From Sorex araneus (lineage: Eukaryota; Chordata; Mammalia; Eulipotyphla; Soricidae), in NCBI RefSeq assembly GCF_027595985.1, contig NC_073307.1, positions 17,474,395-17,538,394 of the forward strand: a stretch of 64,000 nt of DNA, written 5' to 3'. Made by a program: the position numbers and the translations under genes. Shown piece by piece: positions 23,505 through 34,619 of the stretch (the stretch's first letter is position 1; the number at the start of each line of letters is the position of its first letter). Below the pieces are notes generated by a model that was given only the letters and a program-made list of their open reading frames with translations, was not told where the DNA came from and did not search any database.

Positions 23505-23742
23505 ATCTTTTTTTATATACTTTTCTATTGAATCATTGTGAGATAGACCATTACAAAACTGTTGATGATTTTATTTCAGTTATACAGTATTCCAATGTCC
23601 ATCACTCCACCCAGTGTACATTTCCCAGCACCAGTATCCCCAGGTTCTCTCTTATCACCTCCTCCCCTTACCTGCCTCTATGGCAGGCGCTTTTGCTTTT
23701 ATTTTCTCTCTCTCTCTCTCTCCCTCTCTCTCTCTCTTCTAG
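23505..23742 (-). repeat. shrew L1 3' end, reverse, with (CT)n
   Basis: 'tattgaatcattgtgagata', 'gtacatttcccagcacca', 'ccccaggttctctc' and 'gcctctatggcaggcgc', then a CT tract at about 23703-23740. Same family as 4795 and 54270. Confidence 0.7.
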
Positions 23743-23970
23743 AATAATTATTATGATGCTATTTTAAGATTATTTTGCTAACTCATCCTTGTTTGCAATG
23801 CTAAATGCAGTGTTATGAGAATTGGTATGACATCAAATCATCAGTTATTAAAGAAGATAATTTGATAATTCTCCTTTTATATTACTGTCTAAATCTTCCT
23901 ACCAATGTTTTAGATATTTACCAAGCATACAAAAGGTTGAAGTATGTTTGTATAAAAATTAACAAATATC

Positions 23971-24159
23971 TGCCATAAAGGTAGCACTGTGAATAAGGTG
24001 TTTGTCTTGCATGCAAATGGCCCAGGTTTGATCTTTGGCATCCCACATAGTCCCCCCAGCACTGCACCAAAGATGACCCCTGAGCATAGACTTAGGAGTA
24101 AGCTTTGAGCACTCCCAGGTGTTGCCTGCAAAAAAAAAGAAAAGAAAAATAAATAAATG
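23971..24159 (+). repeat. SOR-A SINE
   Basis: 'tagcactgtgaataaggtgtttg', 'caggtttgatctttggcatccc', 'gacttaggagtaagc', then an A-rich tail (24130-24159). Moderately diverged. Confidence 0.8.
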
Positions 24160-24299
24160 TTAACACAATTTAGTATTCAGTTGGGAAGAAATCTGTATGA
24201 GTTTACAAAGTATGAAATGACCTTGTGAGATATAATGGCATGGTACATGAACAATATTTTTCTAAATCTAATTCAGTCAGTATTTCTTTTCTCACTTTT

Positions 24300-24490
24300 T
24301 GTATTAAGGTACCATGGTTTACAGTACTATAAATGATAGTGTCATGTAGACATTGCTTCAATACCATACCTATCATCAGCATGTCAGCTTATGTCAATCA
24401 ATGTCCCCAAACCCCTCCCATTCCTGCATGCCCCCTACCCCAAGTAAACTCAGTTCCACAGACAAATTCTCCAGTGTTGATACCTTTGAC
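24300..24490 (-). repeat. possible L1 3' end, reverse
   Basis: 'aaggtaccatggtttacagtac' and the C-rich 'caatgtccccaaacccctccca' resemble other shrew antisense L1 3' ends, without the pyrimidine tract. Confidence 0.35.
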
Positions 24491-24844
24491 CATTAATTGT
24501 TCCTTATTAATGTTTCTTTATATCCAACATACGAGAGAGATCTTTATTTGATTGCAGAGGTGTTAGCATCTACCTACATATAGATGAATAAAGCTAAAAT
24601 CTCAAATCAGCATTTTTATGAACTAATCATTTAAATGCGATTTCACTGTTAATATTTAATGCAATTCCATTAATTTCATGCTATTTTAATTTGACTTATT
24701 TATCTATAATTTATGTTTTATTATAGTTTAGATAACATGATTACTATAGTGTTAACATTATGGAATTGATATGAAGGCACCTCCTGGCAACTAAAATGCT
24801 TAACACTCTATTACTGTCCTTTAAAAAAAAAGAAAACATAAATA

Positions 24845-25275
24845 AGCCAGAGTCCATCAGCTAGGGATGCTATGACAAAATGTCATGGATTGATGACTAA
24901 AGGCAATAGGAATTTACCCTTTATGTGTTTGAATGCCGAGAAATTATGGATTAAAGTATTAGCAGCTTCCTTCTCAGTAACGGTTCTCTTCTTGCTGTAC
25001 GGATGATGGGTATCTTGCTCCTGGGTCCTTTTCCTGGAGAGACAGAAGGAGGGGAGGTGAAGAAGAAAATCAGGCAGGTCTCTTTCTTCTTGTTCTACAG
25101 ACATCAATCCTGTAATGGTAGCCCAACCTTTTTGACTTTCTTTAAATCTAATTGTCCTCCAATGGCCCCATCTCCAAAAACTGCCACGTTGAACACTAGG
25201 GCTTCAACAAATGAATTTTGAGGAAGAGGTGTAGGGGCAGAGTGTGGGAGTTGAACTCAAGCATTTTGTCCACAG
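24845..25275 (+). repeat. MLT1-type LTR, 5' and 3' parts
   Basis: 'agctagggatgctatgacaaaatg', 'aatggccccatctccaaaaac', 'cacgttgaacactagggcttcaaca' and 'atgaattttgagg' match the start and end of MLT1 LTRs. The middle is divergent. Open frames across it are incidental. Confidence 0.65.
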
Positions 25276-25705
25276 CCACTAGATTGCAGAATACAAACCC
25301 TAAAGAATAATTCTACTTATTCAAGATCATCAAAATTAAGTTCTTGACTTCATCTTTTATTTGTTTTAATAATATATCAGAGTAAAGCACATTGATAAAT
25401 ACATTTTAATAACAAATGCCTAATTTTAATTTTCTATTCAATTTTCATATTCCCAGACAAAATAAATGATATATTGCTATCCATCATTAGGTCTTTTGGT
25501 TCCATGTGAGAATGCAACACAAAATTAGCTCACTGTTATCCATGTTTATTCATCATTCTTGTTTCTCTTCCATTTTGTAAATTTTAATTTAGGTTTAGTT
25601 GCTTTCTTACAATATGGAAAGTCTGAGACCTTTAGCAAACAATATACGCCTTTGGTTGAAAACTCAGTCTCCTTCCTGCCTAATACAATAGAACAAAAGG
25701 TTTAG
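25276..25705. other. unassigned AT-rich DNA
   Basis: No gene or repeat recognised. Confidence 0.45.
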
Positions 25706-25709
25706 CAAA

Positions 25710-25848
25710 ATATCACTGTATCACTGTCATCCTGTTATTCATCCATTTACTTGAGCGGGCACCAGTAATGTCTCTGTTCCTCCTAGCCCTGAGTTTTTAG
25801 CAGCCTCTCCTTACTCGTCTTTCCCAATGATTGGAGGCTCTTTCAGGG
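25710..25848 (-). repeat. SOR-BL SINE, truncated at a (TA)n tract
   Basis: Octamer tail complement ('tatcactgtatcactgtc'), 'gagcgggcaccagtaatgtc', then the BL block 'agcagcctctccttactcgt' to 'ggctctttcaggg'. The head is absent; the copy runs straight into TA repeats. Confidence 0.85.
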
Positions 25849-25940
25849 TATATATATATATACCCTGGGTATATATATATATATATATATATATTTCAGG
25901 GTATATATATATGTATATATATACAAATATATATGTATAT
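25846..25940. repeat. (TA)n with duplicated SINE edge
   Basis: TA tract that includes a 20-bp perfect palindrome at 25846-25865 and a second copy of 'tttcagggtatata' at 25894, duplicated from the SINE edge at 25841. Confidence 0.85.
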
Positions 25941-26244
25941 ATAGCTAAGAAATATGCTAATAGACTTCATTTTGCTATTCCCATTTCACAGAAAATGTCA
26001 AAAGCAAGAATGCTATAAATTTTAAAGGCACTTCTTAATTGAAACCGGAAGTACCTTAGAGATCTGAGTTTGTTACCTAATTTAGTTCAGATTTTCAAAT
26101 ACGTTCCTGAAAATCTTTCTCCTAGATTATTTTCCTTCCAAAATGAGAACACAGGATCATCCTCAATGTTTACATACATCAGAATCATTATATTTATACT
26201 TAGTGACTGTAGAATAACATTGGTTTTCCTTTCCTCCTTGCCAG

Positions 26245-27390
26245 AGGGAGACTAGGTTTATTGGCATACTCACATCACAGTCCTCCCATTCCTCTGTGTT
26301 TATTTGTAACTTCTTTCTTTGTGCTCTGTTAACTTGTAAATACTGTTTTTTTCTTCTCCTTAAGTTCTTTGTGTAGTTAATTCAGAGCAATGTCCTTTTT
26401 GTATGGACACAAGAAGATAGCTAATGCTATACGTTAGTAACTTGGGATTTAATTGACTCTGAATGATATTTACCTCCTGGACATCTGTTCTCTCAACTTA
26501 AACCTCAGTTGCCCTTACTTCCTAGCACCCCAAAATCAGGGTCCCAATGAGGGACTGGATGAAGAAGGGCAAATTGAGCTATGTGCTACCCTGGCATCGA
26601 AATGGGCCTGGCCAAAGCACCATAATAGTTAGCTATAAGTTAAGAGAATGGTCATGAACAAATTATATCATGATCCAAAAAGTAATAACTAGATTCAGAC
26701 CCTGCTAGCGTTAGGAAAGATTAATCTGGTCCGAGCACTGTAGTCTGAGTCTGTGTCGAGATGTTCCCGGGAGAGCCATCCTACAAGCTAAATGTATCTC
26801 TTACTGTGTCCAAGAAGTAGAATGAAGATGTTAATTAAGATATTAATTAAGTTATTGGACTAAGGAGAAGAGGAACACCCCTAGGTGGTGTTTCCACCCT
26901 TGAGACTGATGGGAAGTCAGGAACGGCTTTCTTATGTTGATTTTGCTACCAGACAGGGGGTAGTGTCTAACCCCAATGCTGGGGAGTTGGAGAGAGTCCG
27001 GAGAGTTGGAGAGAACAGGGCAGCAAGATGGAGCACAGAGAGACTAGAACAGGAGGCAGAGGGAGAAGAATATAGAAGAATATAGGAGCAGGTACGTGGA
27101 GAGAGCCCAGGCTGCAAGACGGAGTGCAGAGAGATGAGAGGGAGAGACAGGAGGAGACGGGAGTAAGGGGCAGTGTGAGACTAGAATGGGGAGCTTAGTG
27201 AGACTGGAACAGGCATGTGGGGAGGATGGAATAAACGGTAAGTGATCAATCAACCGACTTGTCCCTCATTTCCTCCCTCTGTCCATGGCATGGGCCGTCC
27301 TGGCTAGGGGAGCAGCTGGAGCCCACAGACCGCGGGCAGTGAGAGTGGGAGCCATCGGGGTCCTCCCTAGCTGCCCGGAGATTATGCAAC
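26245..27390 (+). repeat. ~1.1-kb solo LTR, endogenous retrovirus-like
   Basis: Matches the reverse-strand copy at 36250-37258 over most of its length, including 'tttattcagagc'-like, 'gtgctaccctggcatcga', 'gatgggcctgg'-like and 'ttaatctgg' blocks. Near the 3' end 'ggaataaacgg' is followed by a C/T-rich, GC-richer segment ('acttgtccctcatttcctcc'), as in an LTR with polyadenylation signal then R/U5. No gag, pol or env sequence is visible nearby. The open frames at 26885-27473 lie inside it and are not retroviral proteins. Confidence 0.65.
27228..27233 (+). promoter_or_regulatory. LTR polyadenylation signal (AATAAA)
   Basis: AATAAA within 'ggaataaacgg' of the LTR, conserved at the equivalent place in the copy at 43.2 kb. 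The inference of function rests on LTR anatomy. Confidence 0.5.
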
Positions 27391-27639
27391 TGACTAATAT
27401 ACTGATACTGAAAAGGAGCACAAGATCAAGAACAATAAAGTTATCTAAACAATGGAAATCTTGTTTGAACTAGCAGTAAGAAAGAAATAGTAAGAAGAAA
27501 CAACATAAAAATCTAATGCGTTGCAAAACATTATGACTCCTCTTTTAGCAAAGACCAAAGTGAAAAGATGCTCAAATATTCATTAGCTCTCTTTCTCATG
27601 AAAATGAGCTGGGCAGTATTCCAGGGTACCACCTACTCA

Positions 27640-27840
27640 ACCTTTACCTAAAACATTCCATTTTCCAGTACCCTTGGTTGATTTAGTTCTCTTTTCCAAA
27701 TGCACTACAGCACCTTCCACTTCTTTGTGTAATTATTTTTAATTATGTGCTTTGTGATTAAACTGTAAATGCCAAGAGAAGCAGTAACCTCTGCTGTTTT
27801 CTCAGTAGATAAATGGATCTCAATAAATATTTGTTAAATA
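27640..27840 (+). repeat. L2 LINE 3' end (ancient)
   Basis: 'gtgattaaactgtaaatgcc', 'aagagaagcagtaacctctg' and the terminal 'ctcaataaatatttgttaaat' are the L2 3' signature. Confidence 0.75.
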
Positions 27841-28354
27841 AGAAAATGGAGCATACATGCCATGTTCTCCTGAAGCACCAATTGCAGTTTGCATTTTTGT
27901 CAGACAGTGCTGTATTGTGAAGTGCAAAATTCATGCATATTTTCAAGTTCTCTACCATTAATACTGTTTTACGGGAAAAGGTAATAATGCATTGTTGTTC
28001 TGGATTTGGGTGTGGAGCTCTAAAGATCAGGTAATTGAAGTCAAGCAGGTTCAGACTTTGCATTTATGCGAGGAGTGACTGCTTCACCTCCGTGGAGAAA
28101 AGAAAGTCAGAGAAACGGAGTGCAAAGTGTGCCTTAGCAGAATTATTTTAATGTCTCTGATTTTCAACTTGAAAGTGAATGCATTAAATTAGATGTTCTC
28201 CATTGGCTTCTGAATCTCTAAAAATGCCTTTGTGTATAAACTATTGTTGTTTTTCTAACTTCATTCTCATTCCTAGGAAGAAAAAAGGGTGGGAACAAAT
28301 ATCTAATTCTTGTCTTCTTTTCTTATGCTTTTATTACCTTTATCTTTTTTTTAA
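27841..28354. other. unassigned, possibly conserved noncoding
   Basis: No repeat or gene recognised. The part around 28085-28265 is free of known repeats and has balanced composition with intact AT-rich homeodomain-like words. This is only a candidate for a cross-species alignment. Confidence 0.25.
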
Positions 28355-28580
28355 TGTAGCACAGGGGGCACATTTGCCTTGCACGTGGCCAACCCAGGTT
28401 CGATTCCTCCGTCCCTCTCTGAGAACCAAGCAAGCTACCGATAGTATCGCGCCCGCACAGCAGAGCCTGGCAAGCTAGCCATGGCACATTCGATATGCCA
28501 AAAGCAGTAACAATAAGTCTCACAATGGAGATGTCACTGGTGCCTGCTCGAGCAAATCGATGAACAACTGGACGATTAGC
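28355..28580 (+). repeat. SOR-B SINE
   Basis: Starts inside the A box (gtagcacagg), B box 'ggttcgattcc', 'gtatcgcgcccgcacagcag', 'tcactggtgcctgctcgag', 'gatgaacaactggacga'. The extreme 5' end and most of the octamer tail are missing. Confidence 0.85.
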
Positions 28581-29595
28581 TATAAATGCATAGTAATGTA
28601 AATGTAGTCTAGGTATAACAATGTATATGTAAGTGTATAATGTAGATGTATAATAATGTATGATAAAATGAATATTCTATATAATGTATAATATAAATGA
28701 ATAAATATTAACTATGCTATGTAGTTGTTTCAGGAACAGTTTTTTCTACATAGTTGTTTTATGAAGTATTTCATAAACGTTGTCCTATGAACTTTTTATG
28801 AACTTATCTGTCCTTTCATAAACTTATAGTACTATTCATGTGCTAAAGGAGGTGGAAGAGGAGAATCGATATAAAACCACAGAGGTACATTTTTATGGAT
28901 CAACAACTCAGATGGTATCAGCAGGGATGTTACATCATCACAGCCAGATGTAATAGAGCATATTGATTTCAAATGCCGAGCTTTAAGAGGGAGCTATTTT
29001 ATAACTATCCTCTTTCTATCCATATTTTCACCTTCTTTTAATTTCTTTGGACTTGACACTTTATATCAAAAAGTTTCATGAGAATGTGTATACAGTAGCT
29101 ATTGTAACAGGAGTCCCTAGGAGGTACTTAGATGAAACAGTTGCTTTGCCTCTGGGCTAAAAAAGATTATCTGAATACAAGAAAAAAATAATCTAAGTCA
29201 ATACAATGTGATGGTAAGCATTGATAGAAAGTAAGTGGCTCATATTGCAGGTAAAGGAAACTAATCTAAAACAATAATTACATTTTCCTCACATCTGTAC
29301 ATATTGCCTAGCAATTGCTTGATTCAATAAAGGCCTACAAAGAGAAATACTTGTTTTGTTCTATTATGTTGTCTCATAACCAAATGCACTTAATATTTCT
29401 CTGCTACAGATGTGTCACTGAGATCCCGGTGCTGTATTTGTTGGGCTTTGTTGATAACAAAACAGCCTGCCAACAGCTCCTGTGTTATGTATTATGGCCT
29501 GTACACAATCTAAATTCTGACAAATTAAGAAATTATAGTAAGGATTCCTAAATTGAAATAAATAGACAAGTTAAAGTTTTCACTATGTCTTTTAG
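28581..29595. other. unassigned, possibly conserved noncoding
   Basis: AT-rich tataatgta-like tract at 28585-28720. The interval 29240-29550 lacks repeats and has well-kept words such as 'tttgttgataacaaaacagc', so it is a candidate conserved element. The 78-codon open frame at 29315-29551 has no domain. Confidence 0.25.
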
Positions 29596-29597
29596 AA

Positions 29598-29765
29598 ATA
29601 GGAACTCTGGTGCACTATTGGTGGGAGTGCAAAATGATACAATCATTTGGCAGAGCAATTTGGCAATTATCTAGGACAGCTAAAAACACAAACACCTACG
29701 AACCGACAATTTCACTTCTGGGTATATACCCTGGAGAAACACATATGCATGTACATAATGAGTCA
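29598..29765 (+). repeat. L1 3' UTR fragment (ancient)
   Basis: Classic mammalian L1 block: 'aggaactctggtgcactattggtggga', 'gcaaaatgatacaatcattt', 'cagagcaatttggcaatt', 'caatttcacttctgggtatatacc'. Non-coding. Confidence 0.8.
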
Positions 29766-29930
29766 TGCATGTAACAGAAAAAAATATCAGGGGAATAAGA
29801 ATACCAAATGTCTTTGATAAAGCAGTGGACAGAATATAGCATACTTTGAAAATGGAATTCCACATGGAAGTTATCACTGACATATCTGTAAAGTGCTGGT
29901 TGACACCCCATTTTATTCTTAAAATGCAGG

Positions 29931-30075
29931 TAATGGAGCGATTGCTCAATGGATTGAGCATATGCTTCACGTGTGGAAGGCTGGCTTCAGTCCCTAACAT
30001 CACATGGTCTTCTGAGCCCGAGTAGGTACAGCCTTGGAGCACTTTTGGGTGAAGCCACGCTCCAAAGTTAGTAGT
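29931..30075 (+). repeat. SOR-A SINE, old
   Basis: 'aatggagcgattgctcaatgg' head, 'cacatggtcttctgagcccgag', 'cagccttggagcac' and 'gggtgaagccacgctcc'. Diverged with a weak tail. Confidence 0.6.
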
Positions 30076-30314
30076 GGAAGATCTCATGCTGAGTGATACA
30101 CAGGAATGATCCCTTTCTTACATGGTATATGAAGAAATATATTATGGAATTAAAGAACGGCCAAAGAGAATAGCACCTGAGAACTGGTTTATGGAACCGA
30201 GCTTACCAAGGCAGACTGGGAGATAATGATAATGTGCTGTTGGGATGTTTTCCAGTATTTCAAATAATACATGTGTACATATTTTATACATAGGAAAAAA
30301 AGAAACCTTACTTT

Positions 30315-30478
30315 TGAAGGTTTGGGGCCCCACCTGGCAGTGTTCTGGGCTTTCTACCTGAGGATACAGTTCTTTCCTAACAGGATTCAGGGAACGATAT
30401 GGTGGGTGGGGTAGAGAACCTGGACCAGCCATGTGGAGGGCAAGTACCCTACCCACAGTCCTACCTCTCCAAACCTAG
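30315..30478 (-). repeat. SOR-A SINE, old
   Basis: 'ggggccccacctggcagtgttc', 'gcaagtaccctacccacagtcc' and 'tacctctccaaacc' are antisense SOR features. Confidence 0.65.
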
Positions 30479-30994
30479 AACATAAACACTTCTCATAAAA
30501 TTTAAAATAATTAGCAGCAACGGAATATCTGTTTCTGGTTAACCTGTCAAACATGAATATATGAATTGGGAGGATACTCACCAAGCTCAAAAGAGATACC
30601 TTGGGGAGGAAGGGAAGATGAAAGGGATGTGGAACTACGGAGAGATCCAAGAGACTTTAGTATCTTTTTTCTAGCATGTTTCCTTTATTCTTTTTTTTTT
30701 TTTTTAGAGTTGATAAGCAATACATTTATTCTTTGAAGAAAAAAATCAGTTTTTCTCCTCCATTTGCATTCTCAATTATATGTGAAAGGGTATCACGTTT
30801 TAAAACATTGCATAGTTTTAAATATTACATTTTGCCAGAATTCAAATATTTGATAAAATATAGACACATATAAATATAATTGTTGAAAATTTAATTACTT
30901 GCAATTATTTTACATGTCATTCAAAAACTAAGTTATTATCAAAAGTCATCGAAAAGCTAAGCATCAACAAAATAGATTTTTAGAACTAAATATA
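30479..30994. other. unassigned AT-rich DNA
   Basis: Includes a T run at about 30690-30705. No gene or repeat recognised. Confidence 0.45.
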
Positions 30995-31004
30995 TATGAA
31001 CCAT

Positions 31005-31260
31005 CACTGTATCACTGTTTCACTGTCATCCCATTGCTCCTCAGTTTGCTCGAATGGGCTCCAGTATGTCTCCCTTGTGAGACTTGATGTTACTGTTTTT
31101 GGCATATTGAATATGCCACGGGTAGATTGCCAGACTCTGCTGTACAGGTGGGATACTCTTGGTATCTTGCCAGGCTCTCTGAGAGGGGCAGAGGAAACCA
31201 ACCCAGGTCGGCCATGTGCAAGGCAAAACCCTACCCATTGTGCTATCATTCCAGCCCACC
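31005..31260 (-). repeat. SOR-B SINE, full length, with TSD
   Basis: Three octamer-like tail units ('cactgtatcactgtttcactgtc'-type), 'gaatgggctccagtatgtctc', 'tttttggcatattgaatatgcc', 'ccctacccattgtgctatc'. The direct repeat tatgaaccat flanks it at 30995-31004 and 31261-31270. Long overlapping open frames on both strands are SINE artefacts. Confidence 0.9.
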
Positions 31261-31404
31261 TATGAACCATATCATTTCAAAATTAATAGGCTCCTTTTTT
31301 GGAAGTTTAGCCAGGAAAAGAAAAATGAATTGAAAAAGGAATGTGACTTTTTCTACTTTTGTTAATTAATTTTAGTTTTAAAATATTTTTAGTTTTGAGG
31401 TCAC

Positions 31405-31690
31405 ACCCAATGATACTCGAGTCAGAAAGAGAGAGACAGACATAGAAAGATTGCACTCATCTATGGTATATAGAATAACAGAGTGGGAGACTAACACCCA
31501 AGAACTGTAGAAATAAGTACCAGGAGGTTGACTCCATGGCTTCGAGGCTGGCCTCACGTTCCGGGGAAAGGTCAACTCAGAGAAGCGATCACCAACTACA
31601 TTGTAGTCGAAGGCCATGTGGGGGAAGGGAGTTGCGGGCTGAATGAGGGCTAGAGACTGAGCACAGCGGCCACTCAACACCTTTATTGTT
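31405..31690 (+). repeat. shrew L1-type 3' UTR segment
   Basis: 'gagtcagaaagagagagacag' and 'gcactcatctatggtatatag' match the L1 3' UTR block that follows the 'agtgaaatgatact' region at 54.8 kb. The segment continues through 'cacagcggccactcaacacct'. The 121-codon minus open frame is antisense to it. Confidence 0.55.
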
Positions 31691-31801
31691 TCCTTTATTC
31701 TTATTAAAAATATTAGCTGCAGTCTATGACTAAATACTGACATTGCTTTATTCTGGGAATATAATTAATCCAGATGTTCTTATACTATGTTGTTATATTA
31801 T

Positions 31802-32053
31802 GGACTGGAGCAATAGCACAGCAGGTAGGGCGTTTGCCTTGCACGCAGCCCACCCATGTTCAATTCCTCCATCCCTCTCGGAGAACCCAGAAAGCTACTG
31901 AGAGTATCCGCCCAAACAGCAGAGCCTGGCAAGCTACCCGTGGCATATTCGATATGCCAAAAATAGTAATAAGTCTCACAATGCAGACGTTACTGGTGAC
32001 CACTTAAGCAAATTGATGAACAACGGGACAATAGTGCTACAGTGCTACAGTAC
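31802..32053 (+). repeat. SOR-B SINE, full length, with TSD
   Basis: 'ggactggagcaatagcacagc', B box 'tgttcaattcc', 'gagcctggcaagctacccg', 'gttactggtgaccac', tail 'gtgctacagtgctacag'. The TSD tgttat[a/c]... is at 31791-31801 and 32054-32064 with one mismatch. Confidence 0.9.
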
Positions 32054-32064
32054 TGTTATACTAT

Positions 32065-33175
32065 GTGTGTTCTAAATTAATTTCTTTTCCAAAAGACAGA
32101 AACCCACAAATCTTTAGTCATTTTTGGTCACTCTGTGCAATTGGATAATTCTATTGCTTGGGTTTGAGGAACCTTGAATATATCTTTAAATTGTTTAATA
32201 CACTGCATTTTATTCATTTACAGTGTTTATACTGGATGAGTAAACTAAGAGCTTTGGAAGGCTTTCCATGGAATTTCAGTTTAATTAGGTCTCATTTCTG
32301 TGCTTAGTAAATGTAGGCAAATTTAAGTTTTAAACATTTATTTATACAAGGTATACAAACCAGATAGTATTTTTTTCTTGATTTGTCCACATTATCCTGT
32401 TCCAGCCTGAATATTAACACCAGTTTACAAGATTTTGCCACTGAGAGTTTAGAGTTCATGTTGCTATATAAACGTCACATTAATCCTATTTAGAAACAAT
32501 TTATATATCCACACACAAAATATGGCGCTGAGAGAATTCTAGTTCAATGTCTCTTCTAAGTATCTATAATGTAAATATCACTTTACATATTGTAGAGTTT
32601 TATTACTGTCCTCTCTTCAATCCCCTGCACATACTTGCCATATTGTCTGCATCCAGAACTGACGTGGGTGGGCACCAAAAGCTCTTCAAGGATTCAGAAG
32701 AAGACACGGTGAGGGAAGGAAGGTGGAAAGAGCGTTGACCTAAAACAGATTTGGGTTTATTTATTATGTGACTTTAAACAGACAGCTGAAGTCCAGCCAT
32801 AAATCAGGAATAAGCAGAGTGTTGCCCAGAAGCTGGGCAATGATTGAGTGAATGTCTGTGTGTAGAGTTCAGGGCCAAACTGAGAAGGGGCACACACACA
32901 TGGGAGATTGCTTTTATATTTATTGTTGTGGTTTCTGCGCTGACACTGCTAATCTGTCTAATCCTCTATTTCCTATTAGCAGGTACAAAGTCATTTCTAC
33001 CTAGAGTAGAATTTACCAAGTGAACTTCTTCTCATGCCCTATCAAGATACAAAGGAAGAATTGGAATCTTTGTGAAGATTATTAATGTTGAAGAATCTTA
33101 AAAAAGTTTTTAAATTTTAGTTTTACAGTGTTATGCTTGTACTATTTTAGTTTTAGGGAGAAAAAGCTGTTATGC
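32065..33175. other. unassigned intergenic DNA
   Basis: No gene. 32715-32830 may be an MIR-type fragment ('ggaaagagcgttgacctaaaac', 'tatgtgactttaaacagaca'). Confidence 0.4.
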
Positions 33176-33182
33176 TTAAGAT

Positions 33183-33450
33183 AGCACTGTATTACTGTAT
33201 CACTCTCATCCAGTTGCTCATGGATTTACTCAAGCGGGCACCAGTAACGTCTCTATTCCTCACAGACCTGAGATTTTAGCAGCATCTCCTTACTCATCTT
33301 TCCCAACGATTGGAGGCTCTTTCAGGATCAGGGGAATGAGACCTATCATTACTGTTTTTGGAGTATCAAATATGCCATGGGTAGCTTGCCAGGCTCTGCC
33401 CATATGGGCAGGATACTCTCGGTAGCTTGCAGGGCTCTCTAAAAGGTATA
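33183..33450 (-). repeat. SOR-BL SINE
   Basis: Octamer tail complement, 'caagcgggcaccagtaacgtc', BL block 'agcagcatctccttactcat' to 'ggctctttcaggatcagggg', then 'ggtagcttgccaggctctgc' and 'gatactctcggtagcttg'. It ends at 'ctctaaaag' next to a short TA tract; the tRNA-like head is missing. Confidence 0.85.
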
Positions 33451-33454
33451 TATA

Positions 33455-34165
33455 TATATTACCCTCTATGATTTGTTGCCTACTGTCTGAATTCCATCAA
33501 ATATGGTGTGGAAATTATGGAAAATGGGTAGGAATTGTCTTATAAGGAAAGCAGCCTAGAACATGGCGGCTGTTGGGTAGTGGAGGTCGACTGCTGCGGC
33601 TGGGTCCCTTGGGGTGGGGAGGAGTGAAAACAGCCTGGCGCTTAAGATACACAGTATATATTTGTGTGTTTATATGTAGATTAAATTATACATACAAAAA
33701 GTTAATTTCTCTTTTTTTTATTTATTCATTTATTTGCATTTACTTCTATCCTCTTGGCTCTAACTTCCTCATCATGAATTTATACCATATTTTCATAAAA
33801 AGGATTCTTTAGTTCATTCACAGTTAACTTTGAAAAACAATTTAATAGACTTGTTCCTTCTCATATGTTTGTGGATCATAAATTCAGTCTATTTTCTCAC
33901 CCATACTAAAGAAATAGTTGTAGCATTTTGTTAGTGGAAGTTTTCATAACTTTTTATAAGTGTTTAATGTCGTCAAGAATCTTTAATGACTGATTAAGTC
34001 CCCATTCTCTTCCCTCCCAGGGAACATGGGTTCAGTGGCTGGGAACAGCAGCTTTCCTAGGAATATCCAGAACCCATTGCTTTTCCAGGCTGCCCTTAGG
34101 AACCCTGGAGACAGCCCATTGTGGTGGATCTTTCTATCTGCTCTAATGGTTTCTAAACTTCGGTT
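33455..34165. other. unassigned DNA with a small CpG-containing patch
   Basis: 33555-33645 is unusually GC-rich and contains an ATG in strong context (aacatggcgg) followed by a premature stop. This could be a retroposed or decayed first-exon fragment. The rest holds no recognised gene or repeat. Confidence 0.3.
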
Positions 34166-34169
34166 CCAA

Positions 34170-34568
34170 ATATGAGTCCAGTATGAGCGTTCCTTTGGAA
34201 AGCCCCAGGGCTCTGTGGCCAAGGTCTACATGGGTCAAATCCATTTCCAACCCACCAAGCTGAAGAACAAGAAGCACATGACTGATGTGAATGAAAGTCT
34301 ATGCAAGGTCAAGTTCAAGCTCCCCGTCCACCAGAAGATCCACATTGACAGGAAGCAAGGCTTTACCCAGTTTAATACTGATGGGTTTGAAGACTGGCTG
34401 GAAAACAGTTCATCCCAGATGGTTCTGATGTCAAATAGGTTCCTAATTGTGGAGAAATAGTGGGCCCTGCTTTCCTGGGAGCTTAGGACCAGCTCCTTTA
34501 ATTCCCTCCTGTTCCCTACCCCACCCTTAATAAATCCTGTTTTCTATCCCCAAACAAAACAAAACAAA
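34170..34568 (+). pseudogene. RPL10 processed pseudogene, 5'-truncated
   Basis: The intact gene encodes large-subunit ribosomal protein uL16 (RPL10). From about 34183 the frame reads [20 protein letters not shown], then [25 protein letters not shown] and [15 protein letters not shown]. These align in order with the C-terminal half of mammalian RPL10. After 'FEDWLE' the frame shifts and the gene's own tail remains visible only at the DNA level ('catcccagatgg', 'gggccctgc'). An AATAAA lies at 34529-34534 and an A-rich tail at 34551-34568. No introns, about half the length of the parent, and a stop at 34458-34460: a dead retrocopy. The upstream minus-strand open frame at 33983-34222 is unrelated. 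Confidence 0.9.
34529..34534 (+). promoter_or_regulatory. polyadenylation signal of the RPL10 retrocopy
   Basis: AATAAA 17 bases before the A-rich tail; inherited from the parental mRNA. Confidence 0.7.
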
Positions 34569-34619
34569 GAAGTCTTCATGAATTGCTAATACTGGAATTT
34601 TAGCATTGTGACAGGCTGG

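Noticed and set aside
33570-33640. Similarity of the GC-rich patch to the start of a nucleotide-sugar transporter gene
   Set aside because: Only a loose resemblance over a few codons from memory; not enough to name a gene.
34215-34460. RPL10-like open frame as a functional gene
   Set aside because: Half length, many non-conservative changes, frameshift before the C terminus, A-rich tail and no introns: a processed pseudogene.
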